64,000 bases of DNA from Thiocapsa rosea (GCF_003634315.1 NZ_RBXL01000001.1:2894501-2958500); one strand, 5' to 3'; counted from the first letter of the stretch, positions 37,070 to 48,047 are shown. Notes: generated by a model from the letters alone, not told the origin. Numbers and translations: made by a program.

Positions 37070-37246
37070 GCGTCCTTTCCCGGAAATGACCTGAGGTGAT
37101 TTCCGGGAATAGTCATCCCGACAGCGAGTGCCTGGAAGGCATCGAGTCCTTGATGCCGTCAGTCTTGAGCAAAGCGTCGCAGAATTTTTCGTTGTCGTTG
37201 TCGGATTCCGGACGAACACGACAACGACAACGACAACGACAACGAG
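37070..37246. repeat. Inverted hexanucleotide array (copy 6) with conserved 5' flank
   Basis: GGTGATTTCCGGGAATAGTC (37094-37113), CAGTCTTGAGCAAAGCGTCG (37160-37179), TTTTTCGTTGTCGTTGTCG (37185-37203), GATTCCGGAC centre and CGACAA repeats (37219-37245). The flank is shared with copies 1 and 3, indicating a dispersed element about 150 bp long whose 3' half is the array. Confidence 0.9.
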
Positions 37247-37450
37247 GCTTTGGTCATCCTCTCGTCCATGCCTCTTGGGTTCCCCAACCGGACGCGAGAC
37301 TTCGGCCCCACACCCAGGTACGCCGACTTCAGTCGGCCCCCGGGGAGGCGGACTTCAGCCCGCCGTGCGGGCATGCTCGGGGGGCCGACTAAAGTCGGCG
37401 TACCCAAGCGGCGACCTGGACACTGCCGATGTGGCCGAAACGATGATCGA
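37247..37450. repeat. Composite CGCCGACTTCAGTCGG repeat (copy 3)
   Basis: CATCCTCTCGTCCATGCC, CCCCAACCGGACGCGA, the CGCCGACTTCAGTCGG hairpins and the GGACACTGCCGATGTGGCC / GATGATCGAGGC tail, in the same order as 35621-35825. It abuts the hexanucleotide array on its left and a DUF2442-like remnant on its right. Confidence 0.9.
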
Positions 37451-37478
37451 GGCCAGCCTACCCAAGGGGAAGATCGTG

Positions 37479-37637
37479 ATGAAGCTCAACGAAGCACGGT
37501 ATCTCGGCGCCGGACGCATCGCAGTGCTCTTTTCCGATGGCAGTCAGGGCATATTCGATGCGAGGGCCAGGACAACGCCTGCCCACTTGCCCCGCCGCGC
37601 CCGACCCGTTACCCTACCGCTGCCGTACAACGCCTGA
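37479..37637 (+). pseudogene. Remnant of a DUF2442-type gene
   Basis: 52 codons from ATG 37479. MKLNEARYLGAGRIAVLFSD plus GSQGIFDAR matches the start of small DUF2442 proteins (pattern of a beta-strand pair with R-I-x-L-x-F-x-D-G). The rest (ARTTPAHLPRRARPVTLPL) is unlike the family, so the gene appears cut and fused to repeat sequence. From 37638 to 37884 there are only GGTAGGGCGGTAGCG and CCCACGCTCCG-type repeats. Confidence 0.5.
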
Positions 37638-37884
37638 ACATATCGCCCCCACGCCCATACCCCGAAAACGACAGGGTAGGGCGGTAGCGTCTCCGAAGCG
37701 CTGCCGCAAGCCCGCCTCGGACGACCAGGCAAGGCCCTCGCAGGTGTGGATCTGACTCCCACCCTCCGCGACCGGGCACTGAATCCCACGCTCCGAGACT
37801 GGGCACTCGCCCCGACGCTCCGCGTCGCGAACCCCGACGCCCGACACCACCGGTCGCCCCCCGGCACCCTCGACGCACACCGCC

Positions 37885-38214
37885 ATGACCGACGACCTTC
37901 ACTACCGCGTCCTCAAACACCTCGAGACGCATCCCGAAGCCACCCAGCGCGACCTGGCGAAGGCCCTCGGCATCAGCCTGGGCAGCACCAACTTCTGCGT
38001 GCGCGCCGTGATCGACCAAGGGTGGGTGAAGGTCCAGAACTTTCGCAGGAGCGACAACAAGCTCGCCTACGCCTACCTGCTGACCCCGCAGGGCATCGAG
38101 GCCAAGACCCGCATCACCGCGCGCTTCCTGCAACGCAAACGCGCCGAATACGAAGCCCTCAAGGCCGAGATCGAGCAGCTCGCAGAAGAGGTCGGATCCA
38201 ACCCGAACGGGTAG
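37885..38214 (+). CDS. MarR-type EPS-associated transcriptional regulator
   Basis: 109 residues from ATG 37885. Winged helix-turn-helix: LKHLETHPEATQRDLAKALG and SLGSTNFCVRAVIDQGWVKV, then KLAYAYLLTPQGIEAKTRIT and a C-terminal helix (KRAEYEALKAEIEQLAEEV). This matches the MarR-like EPS-associated regulator family found beside exopolysaccharide loci. Its position just before the dehydrogenase gene and the glycan cluster fits that role. Followed directly by the REP array. Confidence 0.88.
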   Translation: MTDDLHYRVLKHLETHPEATQRDLAKALGISLGSTNFCVRAVIDQGWVKVQNFRRSDNKLAYAYLLTPQGIEAKTRITARFLQRKRAEYEALKAEIEQLAEEVGSNPNG

Positions 38215-39535
38215 GGGCGACTTGAGTCGCCCCGAGACACGCAGAGCGTGGGAGCGAGTTGGCGCCCCCGGCCGGCGAGGTGGTCGGGTTGACTGAAGTC
38301 GCCCCCGTAACTCGCTCCCACGCTCCGCGTGGGAGTGTCGCCGGGACGCTCCGCGTCCCTGCAGCCAGGTCGATGCGCACCCCCGGCGGTGCATCCCTCA
38401 CCGGCGCCCGGCCGCACTGACCCGCGACGCAGAGCGTCGCATCGACACTCCCACGCAGAGCGTGGGAGCGAGTTGGCGCCCCCGGCCGGCGAGGTGGTCG
38501 GGTTGACTGAAGTCGCCCCCGTAACTCGCTCCCACGCTCCGCGTGGGAGTGTCGCCGGGACGCTCCGCGTCCCTGCAGCCAGGTGGATGCGCACCTCCGG
38601 CGGTGCATCCCTCACCGGCGCCCGGTCGCACTGACCCGCGACGCAGAGCGTCGCATCGACACTCCCACGCAGAGCGTGGGAGCGAGTTGGAACGCAGAGC
38701 GTCGCATCGACACTCCCACGCAGAGCGTGGGAGCGAGTTGGCGCCCCCCGGCCGGCGAGGTGGTCGGGTTGACTGAAGTCGCCCCGTAACTCGCTCCCAC
38801 GCTCCGCGTGGGAGTGTCGCCGGGACGCTCCGCGTCCCTGCAGCCAGGTCGATGCGCACCCCCGGCGGTGCATCCCTCACCGGCGCCCGGCCGCACTGAC
38901 CCGCGACGCAGAGCGTCGCATCGACACTCCCACGCAGAGCGTGGGAGCGAGTTGGCGCCCCCCGGCCGGCGAGGTGGTCGGGTTGACTGAAGTCGCCCCC
39001 GTAACTCGCTCCCACGCTCCGCGTGGGAGTGTCGCCGGGACGCTCCGCGTCCCTGCAGCCAGGTGGATGCGCACCTCCGGCGGTGCATCCCTCACCGGCG
39101 CTCGGCCGCACTGCCCCGCGACGCAGAGCGTCGCATCGACACTCCCACGCAGAGCGTGGGAGCGAGTTGGCGCCCCCCGGCCGGCGAGGTGGTCGGGTTG
39201 CCTGAAGTCGCCCCCGTAACTCGCTCCCACGCTCCGCGTGGGAGTGTCGCCGGGACGCTCCGCGTCCCTGCAGCCAGGTGGATGCGCACCCCCGGCGGTG
39301 CATCGCTCACCGGCGCCCGGCCTTACTGACCCGCGACGCAGAGCGTCGCATCGACACTCCCACGCGGAGCGTGGGAGCGAGTTGGAACGCAGAGCGTCGC
39401 ATCGACACTCCCACGCAGAGCGTGGGAGCGAGTTGGCGCCCCCGGCCGGCGAGGTGGTCGGGTTGACTGAAGTCGCCCCGTAACTCGCTCCCACGCTCCG
39501 CGTGGGAGTGTAGCCCCGACGCTCCGCGTCACGAG
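38215..39535. repeat. Large tandem REP array: five units of 214-265 bp, each with several hairpins
   Basis: GTAACTCGCTCCCACGC starts at 38307, 38521, 38786, 39001, 39216 and 39480, giving units of 214, 265, 215, 215 and 264 bases. Each unit contains the hairpins CTCCCACGC-TCC-GCGTGGGAG, GGGACGC-TCC-GCGTCCC, GCGACGC-AGA-GCGTCGC and CTCCCACGC-AGA-GCGTGGGAG, then CCGGCCGGCGAGGTGGTCGG and TTGACTGAAGTCGCCCC. Units 2 and 5 carry the same extra 51-base duplication. The array ends about 50 bp before the dehydrogenase start. It is not a CRISPR: units are palindromic with no unique spacers. Confidence 0.93.
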
Positions 39536-39586
39536 CCCGAACCCCGAACCCCGAACCCGCACCCACAGCCAGACCCCCGAGCTCAA

Positions 39587-41029
<1,443 letters not shown>

Positions 41030-41068
41030 GCAACGCCCGGAGAGGCTCTCGCCATGTTGGGCACTGGT

Positions 41069-41284
41069 ATGACAACTGAAACCGAAATCCGCTTACGGGG
41101 TATGCGAGCCCTCATTGAAGCGCTCGGTCTGGTCGAAGCCGAGCGATTCGTGGTCTCCATCAACCGAGAACGGTTCGATTACACGACGTGGCGCCAAAAA
41201 GGCTTGCCCGATTTAAGCATCGAGCAAATCGCAGCCTGTGCGAACCAACTGTCGGCCGACCTCGACACCAAGCCGAGCGCCTGA
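41069..41284 (+). CDS. Small protein of unknown function, copy 1 (71 aa)
   Basis: 71 residues from ATG 41069; an in-frame ATG at 41054 exists but is out of frame in the second copy, so the later start is preferred. [37 protein letters not shown] and [13 protein letters not shown] suggest a compact helical protein, possibly antitoxin-like; family not identified. The paralog at 47832-48047 differs only by synonymous or near-neutral changes, and both sit between a dehydrogenase 3' end and a dehydrogenase fragment. Confidence 0.65.
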   Translation: MTTETEIRLRGMRALIEALGLVEAERFVVSINRERFDYTTWRQKGLPDLSIEQIAACANQLSADLDTKPSA

Positions 41285-41287
41285 CGG

Positions 41288-41508
41288 TCACCGCCGGCAC
41301 CCACCCGGCCAGCAGCATCCGCGTCGCCGAAGCCGCCAAGGTCATCGAGAACACCCAGCCCGTTCTCAACATCGCCCTCATGAACAAGCTGGCCCTGATC
41401 TTCGACAAGCTCGGCATCGACACCCTCGAAGTGCTGGAAGCCGCCGGGAGCAAATGGAACGTCCTCCCCTTCCGCCCCGGCCTGGTCGGCGACCACTGCA
41501 TCGGAGTA
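41288..41508 (+). pseudogene. Dehydrogenase fragment B1 (central domain to catalytic Cys)
   Basis: Encodes [40 protein letters not shown] and [10 protein letters not shown], matching residues about 245-315 of the complete copy, with small changes (GG to GD before His-Cys). It ends abruptly at GCATCGGAGTA where a CTCGCTCCCACGC repeat begins. No start codon; remnant. Confidence 0.88.
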
Positions 41509-41940
41509 GTAGAACTCGCTCCCACGCTCCGCGTGGGAGTGTCGCCGGGACGCTCCGCGTCCCTGCTACCAGGTCAATGCGCACCCCCCGACGGTGCAGG
41601 CCTCACCAGCGCCCGGGCGCACTGCCCCGCGACGCAGAGCGTCGGGCCTACACTCCCACGCAGAGCGTGGGAGCGAGTTGGTGTGGGGCGTGGGAGCGAG
41701 TTGGTGTAGGGCGTGGGAGCGAGTTGGCGCAGGGCGTGGAAGCGAGTTGGCAGAGCACCAGCCACCTCGTGTTCGAACGCGCTCCCACGCGCCGAGATTG
41801 TGCAGAAACTCGCTCCCACGCTCCGCGTGGGAGTGTCGCCGGGACGCTCCGCGTCCCTGCCACCAAGTCGACGCGCCCCGCCAGCCATGCGTCGTGCGGC
41901 GCGGAACGTCGGGCCTACACGCCTACGCGAACGAACGTTG
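41509..41940. repeat. REP block interrupting dehydrogenase copy B, with a four-fold 23-bp tandem
   Basis: Contains two CTCCCACGCTCCGCGTGGGAG / GGGACGCTCCGCGTCCC blocks (41517, 41814) and, between them, four tandem copies of GCGTGGGAGCGAGTTGG with 6-7 variable bases each (41665-41755). Ends in GTTGGGAACGAG, which is joined to dehydrogenase sequence at 41942. Confidence 0.88.
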
Positions 41941-41941
41941 G

Positions 41942-42132
41942 GAACGAGAACGCGCTCATCCTCGCCGGGCGACGCATCAACGACCGTATGGGCGCCCATG
42001 TCGCCGGGACGGTGGTCAAGCTCATGCTCAATAACAGCATCGGTGTCTGCAACAGCCGCATCCTGGGCCTCGGCCTCGCCTTCAAGGAGAACTGCCCGGA
42101 CCTGCGCAACACCCGCGTCATCGCCATCATCC
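41942..42132 (+). pseudogene. Dehydrogenase fragment B2 (start of C-terminal domain)
   Basis: [20 protein letters not shown] and [20 protein letters not shown] continue the gene after the repeat; the stretch [17 protein letters not shown] of the complete copy is missing. It then switches, at ATCATCC-CTGACG, to a DUF2887 gene fragment in another frame. Confidence 0.87.
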
Positions 42133-42354
42133 CTGACGATCAAAGGGCTGGAGCGGCGCTTGGACGGGATTTTCGAGCCCGACGGGCACGATGGGCCGGT
42201 CTACGTGGTCGAATTCCAGGGTCAGCACTCGGAGAAGGCTTGGTACAATCTGGTGACCAAGATCGGTCTGTACGGCGAGGAGCATCCGCATCGGGACGTC
42301 ATCGGCATTGGGATCTTTCTGCGCGAGCAAGACCGTCCGCGCTTTCCGCGCTGA
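42133..42354 (+). pseudogene. DUF2887 (Rpn-like) gene, N-terminal fragment
   Basis: Encodes LTIKGLERRLDGIFEP, VYVVEFQGQHSEKAWYNLV and IGIGIFLREQDRPRFPR then TGA. This is the nuclease-like N-terminal part of DUF2887 proteins, lacking the first residues. It ends at the sequence AAGACCGTCCGCGCTTTCCG, which recurs at 44051 where the C-terminal part resumes with TGG in place of TGA. Confidence 0.85.
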
Positions 42355-42427
42355 GCGATGACCATCGCACCCTCACGGCCCAACCTAGGACCGGCATGGC
42401 AATCTCGATCGTCGGAGAAACCACACG

Positions 42428-42604
42428 ATGAACCTCACCGTCCCCATCCCTGATCGGGCCGCCACGGCGCTAGCCGGACTGGCCAGGGCCCGCGGCCAGA
42501 CTCCTGAACACGTCATCGCCACCCTGGTGGAGCAGCGGCCTCAACGATTCAACGATCCGACACGCGCTAGCGCAAACTGCGCAATGCTTCTAGGATCCCG
42601 TTGA
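42428..42604 (+). CDS. Short ribbon-helix-helix-like protein, possible antitoxin remnant (58 aa)
   Basis: 58 codons from ATG 42428: NLTVPIPDRAATALAGLARA then GQTPEHVIATLVEQRP, a beta-strand plus two helices as in CopG/RHH-type antitoxins. The last 20 residues are irregular, so the C-terminus may be truncated or frameshifted. GGAGAAACC precedes the ATG by about 10 bases. No adjacent toxin gene in the same frame. Confidence 0.4.
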   Translation: MNLTVPIPDRAATALAGLARARGQTPEHVIATLVEQRPQRFNDPTRASANCAMLLGSR

Positions 42605-42672
42605 TTCACGGGGCCAAAGGGCAGATTGGCATCACCGATGATCAGGACCAAGAGCATAACCGGGAGTGGGCC

Positions 42673-42918
42673 ATGACCGACACCATCGAAGGCCTCGTAC
42701 TTGAGAACCTACGCGCGATTCGTGGGACACAGGACAAACATACCGAGCGCTTTGCCCGAATCGAATCGCGCATGGGCAACTTGGAACTGACGGTTGCCGG
42801 TATGCGGCGTGATTTGGCGCACATGTATGGCGAAATCGTCGAGCAGCACACACACACCGACCAACTCGTCGCCCGAATCGAACGCATCGAGCGTCGTCTG
42901 GAATTGCAGGACGGATGA
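42673..42918 (+). CDS. Small coiled-coil protein of unknown function (81 aa)
   Basis: 81 residues from ATG 42673 (GGGAGTGG upstream). MTDTIEGLVLENLRAIRGTQ followed by a heptad-like helix (FARIESRMGNLELTVAGMRR, IEQ-type repeats to RIERIERRLEL). Similar small coiled-coil proteins are common beside toxin genes, but this one is not identified. Part of its upstream sequence (ATCACCGATGATCAGGACCA, CGGGAGTGGGCCATG) recurs in degraded form at 43954-44000, suggesting another lost copy. Confidence 0.55.
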   Translation: MTDTIEGLVLENLRAIRGTQDKHTERFARIESRMGNLELTVAGMRRDLAHMYGEIVEQHTHTDQLVARIERIERRLELQDG

Positions 42919-43026
42919 ACACTTAGAGTCAGCGGCAAACAGCGAACTCGTGGCATCGAACTTAGCCTCAGGTTTGTAGTCTTAACGTGACTACAATAGA
43001 GCCTCGCACACTGAGGAGAGCAAGCC

Positions 43027-43293
43027 ATGGCAACTGCCAACACCTATGTTCGCGCCCGCATTGATGCCGATACCAAGGAACGCGCTGCGGCTGCGCTCGA
43101 TGCGATGGGCTTGTCGGTATCTGATGCCATTCGCCTCTTGATGCTGCGCGTGGCCCAAGATCGCTGCCTTCCGTTCGAAGTGAAAGCTCCTAGCGCCAGT
43201 AGCCGTCAGGCTCTGGCCGAGATCGACGCTGGTGAGGCCGAACGCTTTGCGACCGTGGACGATCTGATGGCTGATCTGCATGCGGACGATTGA
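43027..43293 (+). CDS. dinJ: RelB/DinJ family antitoxin
   Basis: 88 residues from ATG 43027 (GAGGAGAGC upstream). Ribbon-helix-helix N-terminus TYVRARIDADTKERAAAALD and GLSVSDAIRLLMLRVA, then a toxin-binding C-terminal tail. It should neutralise the YafQ-like toxin encoded next and repress the operon; the start is preceded by a TTAACGTGACTACAATAG-type sequence that may hold the promoter/operator (TACAAT at 42992-42997). Confidence 0.9.
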   Translation: MATANTYVRARIDADTKERAAAALDAMGLSVSDAIRLLMLRVAQDRCLPFEVKAPSASSRQALAEIDAGEAERFATVDDLMADLHADD

Positions 43294-43561
43294 CCGCCCC
43301 AGGTCCTTCAAACGCGATTACAAGCGCGAAGCGAAAGGTAAGCACGGCGTAACGCTCGACAGAGACTTGGTGCCGGTGCTGAAGGCACTGGTGGCGGACC
43401 AGGCACTGGAGCCGCGTTACCGCGACCATGACTTGAGCGGCGATTGGGTCGGCTACCGCGAATGCCACATCAAGCCAGATCTGCTGTTGATCTACAGCAA
43501 GTCTGGCGAAGACTTACTCATTCTCGCCCGTCTCGGTTCGCACAGCGAGCTCTTCGGCTGA
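43280..43561 (+). CDS. yafQ: YafQ-family mRNA interferase toxin
   Basis: 93 residues; overlaps the antitoxin gene by 14 bases. RelE/YafQ fold with FKRDYKREAKGKHG, and the catalytic histidines in YRDHDLSGDW, ECHIKPDLLLIY and LARLGSHSELF, matching the YafQ active-site pattern. It would cut mRNA on the ribosome. The pair lies between the two halves of a DUF2887 gene and between dehydrogenase fragments. Confidence 0.92.
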   Translation: MRTIDRPRSFKRDYKREAKGKHGVTLDRDLVPVLKALVADQALEPRYRDHDLSGDWVGYRECHIKPDLLLIYSKSGEDLLILARLGSHSELFG

Positions 43562-43632
43562 ACGCAGATTCCCGTCCGACTTCCTCGATCGTTGCACGGC
43601 GTCTGCGGGACTGGACCAGCCATAGCGCGGGG

Positions 43633-43863
43633 GACTGCCATGACCCCTGGATCGACCGCACCGAGGCCAAGCACGAATACGGCCTCGACTGTCTGCCCGA
43701 GGCGCCGGCGCCCGGCACCTACGACGCCGTCATCCTCGCCGTCGCCCACCGCGACTTCATCGCGATGGGCGCGACCGGGATCCGCCGCTGGGCCAAGCCC
43801 ACGTCGATCCTCTACGACGTGAAGTCCGTTCTGCCGGTCGATGTCGTCGACGGTCGTCTCTAA
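43633..43863 (+). pseudogene. Dehydrogenase fragment C (C-terminal end)
   Basis: [40 protein letters not shown] and [16 protein letters not shown], then TAA: the last 75 or so residues of the dehydrogenase, without N-terminal sequence. Joined on the left to unrelated sequence shortly after yafQ. Confidence 0.88.
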
Positions 43864-43875
43864 GTGCAAAGGTCG

Positions 43876-43917
43876 GGTCGACGCCGTAGGTCGGGTTAGC
43901 GCAGCGTAACCCGACAT
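43876..43917. repeat. REP-like palindrome, GTCGGGTTAGCGC type
   Basis: CGTAGGTCGGGTTAGCGCAG and CGTAACCCGACATCC form a hairpin. Related copies are at 44747-44788 and, degraded, within the coding region of the complete dehydrogenase near 40102-40140. Confidence 0.8.
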
Positions 43918-44049
43918 CCCGGCTCAGCGTCGCTGCCGCCGCAAAGCGGGCCATCACCGAGCATCAAGATCAAGCACACGGCCGGGTGCGGGCCATGCCT
44001 GACGACAGCGAACACCGTCATCGCGCAGCGGAGCACGACGATCACCAAC

Positions 44050-44634
44050 CAAGACCGTCCGCGCTTTCCGCGCTGGGCGAACCAGGCCGAAGCACCGTTG
44101 CTGCAGGTTGCGCTGCGGCGCGTCTTGCCGGACTGGCTGGCGCGCGAGCCGGACAACCCCTATGTGGCGGTCTTCGCGCCGCTGCTGATCGAGGACGACG
44201 ACGACCTGCGTGCCCGTGCGCAGGGCTTATGGCGCACCGTTCAGGACGTGTCGCTTGCCCCCGAGGTGCGTGAGATTCTGGGGCAGGTGTTGGAGTTTTG
44301 GTTTTTCGAGCGATTTCGCGGACTGACTGCGAAGGAGATCTGGGCGATGCTGAATTTAGTGACCCCGATTCAGGAGACAAAGGCGTATCAATCGATCTTT
44401 GCCGAGGGCGAGGCGAAGGGCGAGGCCAAGGGCAAGGCCAAGGGCAAGGCCAAAGGCAAGGCCGAGGGTAAGGCCGAAAGCCTCAAGCGTCTGCTCACGC
44501 GCCGCTTCGGCCCATTACCCGCAGTGGCGGAGCAGCGGATCGACACGGCGCCGGTCGCGCAACTGGATGCCTGGCTCGACGGCATCTTCGATGCCGCCAG
44601 CCTGGAGGACCTGATCGGACACGACGCGGGGTGA
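44050..44634 (+). pseudogene. DUF2887 (Rpn-like) gene, C-terminal fragment
   Basis: Begins QDRPRFPRWANQAEAPLLQV, continuing where the fragment at 42133-42354 stops, with the same 25 or so bases present at both edges. Then LRRVLPDWLAREPDNPYVAV, FWFFERFRGLTAKEIWAMLN, a low-complexity GEAKGKAKG tract (44405-44480) and a DUF4351-like C-terminus (LLTRRFGPLPAVAEQRI). An internal ATG-less start makes expression doubtful. Confidence 0.85.
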
Positions 44635-44732
44635 CCCCCGCGATCGCCGCCACCGTCGACGCCCTCGATAACGCGATCATCGCCGCCGGCCCCCACCCGG
44701 CCGGCAGCAACCGCCTCGCCGAGCTCATCGCG
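44634..44732 (+). pseudogene. Dehydrogenase fragment D1 (short, degraded)
   Basis: Encodes TPAIAATVDALDNAIIAAGP then HPAGSNRLAE, matching [20 protein letters not shown] in the complete copy with many changes. Directly overlaps the stop of the DUF2887 fragment. Confidence 0.75.
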
Positions 44733-44746
44733 GGCCGTAGGCCGTA

Positions 44747-44788
44747 GCCGTAGGTCGGATTAGCGACAGCGTAATCCGACACCCCCCG
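44747..44788. repeat. REP-like palindrome, GTCGGATTAGCG type
   Basis: CGTAGGTCGGATTAGCGACA and GCGTAATCCGACACCCC form a hairpin between dehydrogenase fragments D1 and D2. Confidence 0.8.
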
Positions 44789-44842
44789 GCAGCCACTCCA
44801 GACGGATGCGCGACAAAGGCCCACCGGCCATCTGCGACAAAA

Positions 44843-45055
44843 CCCGAGGTCATCCTCGCCGGGCGACGCATCAACGACCGCATGGGCGCCCATGTGGCCG
44901 AAACCGTCGTCAAATTCATGCTCCAAAACGGCATCGGTGTCTGCAACAGCCGTATCCTGGGCTTCGCCTTCAAGGAAAACTGCCCGGACCTGCGCAACAC
45001 CCGCGTCATCGAAATCATCCTGGCCCTGCGCGAACACACCATCGCGGTGGACTGT
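44843..45055 (+). pseudogene. Dehydrogenase fragment D2
   Basis: [40 protein letters not shown] and ALREHTIAVDC. Here the join to the upstream HPE motif (PEVILAG) is the original one, unlike in B, E and F. It stops at VDC where a CTCGCTCCCACGC repeat begins. Confidence 0.87.
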
Positions 45056-45193
45056 AGAACTCGCTCCCACGCTCCGCGTGGGAGTGTCGCCGGGGCGCTC
45101 CGCGTCCCTGCCACCAAGTCGACGCGCCCCGCCAGCCATGCGTCGTGCGGCGCGGAACGTCGGGCCTACACGCCTACGCGAACGAACGTTGGG
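45056..45193. repeat. REP block between dehydrogenase fragments D2 and D3
   Basis: CTCGCTCCCACGCTCCGCG, GGGGCGCTCCGCGTCCCTGC, then GCCAGCCATGCGTCGTGCGG and CGTTGGGAACGAG. Essentially the same 140-base block as at 41814-41940, 47207-47345 and 48270-48410. Confidence 0.9.
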
Positions 45194-45643
45194 AACGAGA
45201 ACGCGCTCATCCTCGCCGGGCGACGCATCAACGACCGCATGGGCGCCCATGTCGCCGAGACCGTCGTTAAGCTCATGCTCAATAACAGCATCGGCGTCTG
45301 CAACAGCCGCGTGCTGGTCCTGGGCTTCGCTTTCAAAGAAAACTGCCCCGACCTGCGCAACACCCGCGTCATCGACATCATCCAGGCCCTGCGCGAATAC
45401 AACATCGCCGTGGACTGCTACGACCCCTGGATCGACCGCACCGAGGCCAAGCAAGAATACGGCCTCGACTGTCTCCCCGAGGCCCCGGCGCCCGGCAGCT
45501 ACGACGCCGTCATCCTCGCCGTCGCCCACCGCGACTTCATCGCGATGGGCGCGACCGGGATCCGCAACTGGGCCAAGCCCACGTCGATCCTCTACGACGT
45601 GAAGTCCGTTCTTCCGGTCGGTTCGGTCGACGGGCGCCTTTAA
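45194..45643 (+). pseudogene. Dehydrogenase fragment D3 (complete C-terminal domain)
   Basis: [20 protein letters not shown] through [38 protein letters not shown] and [16 protein letters not shown] with TAA. Lacks the NAD-binding and catalytic parts. D2 and D3 duplicate the same protein region in tandem, separated by the REP block. Confidence 0.88.
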
Positions 45644-45960
45644 AAAACCGGGACGCAAGCCTGAAGCGACCGGTACGCTCCGCCTCTCCGTGCGTGGCGC
45701 TGTACAAGAGACTGCCGCAAGAGCCACAGGCGATTGCCGCAAAACAGCAACACCCCCCGGGATCGACGACTTGCAGTCGTCCTCTTCCGCTGCCCTGACG
45801 GCCGGCGGGGTCGAGCTCAACTCCGCGATCCCAGGCACCGCGCTGAACATGCTGAAGCCGGACGAAACGAACAAGGCCGGCTCGAGCTCACTCCCACGCG
45901 GACCGAATAACCTCGCGGTCTTCCCCTGTGCGTGAATCCGACCACCGGACGCCCCGCTCG
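45644..45960. repeat. Intergenic stretch with GACGACTTGCAGTCGTC repeat
   Basis: GGGATCGACGACTTGCAGTC and GTCCTCTTCCG (45760-45790) repeat the sequence at 13329-13360. ACTCCCACGCGGACC (45890-45904) and GTGAATCCGACCACCGGACG (45932-45951) are the 5' flank of the Rpn genes. No gene seen. Confidence 0.7.
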
Positions 45961-46188
45961 ATGACCGACGCCTCGCGCGACGACGACGACAGCCCCTGGA
46001 AGGAAGCGCTGGAGCGCGACTTCCCGGACTTTCTTACGCTCCTCTTTCCGCGGATCCATACCGCGATCGACTGGTCGAGAGGCCATGAGTCTCTCGACAA
46101 GGAGCTGCAGCGGGTCGAACGCGATGCCGAGTCCGGCCGGCGCCATGCCGACACGCTGGCCAAGGTTTGCATACCGTGCGCACGTTAA
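45961..46188 (+). pseudogene. Second truncated Rpn-family gene
   Basis: 75 codons from ATG 45961: DSPWKEALERDFPDFLTLLF, AIDWSRGHESLDKELQ and RRHADTLAKVC, then divergent CIPCAR and stop. A copy of the gene at 36581, cut earlier, again at a CTCGCTCCCACGC repeat (46190). Confidence 0.85.
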
Positions 46189-46320
46189 CTCGCTCCCACG
46201 CTCCGCGTGGGAGCGAGTTGGCGCCCCCGGCGAGGTGGTCGGATTGACTGAAGTCGCCCCGTAACTCGCTCCCACGCTCCGCGTGGGAGTGTAGCCCCGA
46301 CGCTCCGCGTCAAGAGCCCG
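46189..46320. repeat. REP unit duplicated from the region upstream of the complete dehydrogenase
   Basis: CTCGCTCCCACGCTCCGCG, GGCGAGGTGGTCGGATTGAC, TGAAGTCGCCCCGTAACTCG and GTGTAGCCCCGACGCTCCGC match the last array unit and leader at 39420-39535. It precedes dehydrogenase copy E as it precedes the complete copy, so copy E was duplicated together with its upstream region. Confidence 0.88.
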
Positions 46321-46359
46321 AACCCTGACGCAAACCCACAGCCAAACCCCCGAGCCCAA

Positions 46360-47791
<1,432 letters not shown>

Positions 47792-47831
47792 GCAACGCCC
47801 GGAGAGGCTCTCGCCATGTTGGAGCACTGGT

Positions 47832-48047
47832 ATGACAACTGAAACTGAAATCCGCTTACGGGGTATGCGAGCCCTCATTGAAGCGCTCGGTCTGGTCGAA
47901 GCAGAGCGATTCGTGGTCTCCATCAACCGAGAAAGGTTCGATTACACGACGTGGCGCCAAAAAGGCTTGCCCGATTTGAGCATCGAGCAAATCGCAGCAT
48001 GTGCGAACCAACTGTCGGCCGATCTCGACACGAAGCCGAGCGCCTAA
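47832..48047 (+). CDS. Small protein of unknown function, copy 2 (71 aa)
   Basis: 71 residues, the same protein as at 41069-41284. The surrounding DNA (3' end of the dehydrogenase, GGAGAGGCTCTCGCCATG leader, small gene, then dehydrogenase central fragment) is duplicated as one block. Coding identity is maintained while neighbouring fragments decay, which may mean recent duplication or selection. GGAGAGG about 25 bases upstream is a possible leader signal. Confidence 0.65.
   Translation: MTTETEIRLRGMRALIEALGLVEAERFVVSINRERFDYTTWRQKGLPDLSIEQIAACANQLSADLDTKPSA

Noticed and set aside
37128-37637. 169-codon protein running through hexanucleotide array, composite repeat and DUF2442 remnant
   Set aside because: Only the part from 37479 resembles a real family; the remainder is repeat sequence that happens to be open.
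38215-39535. CRISPR-like regular repeat spacing
   Set aside because: The units are 214-265 bases, internally palindromic and near-identical throughout; there are no short repeats separated by unique spacers and no cas gene nearby.
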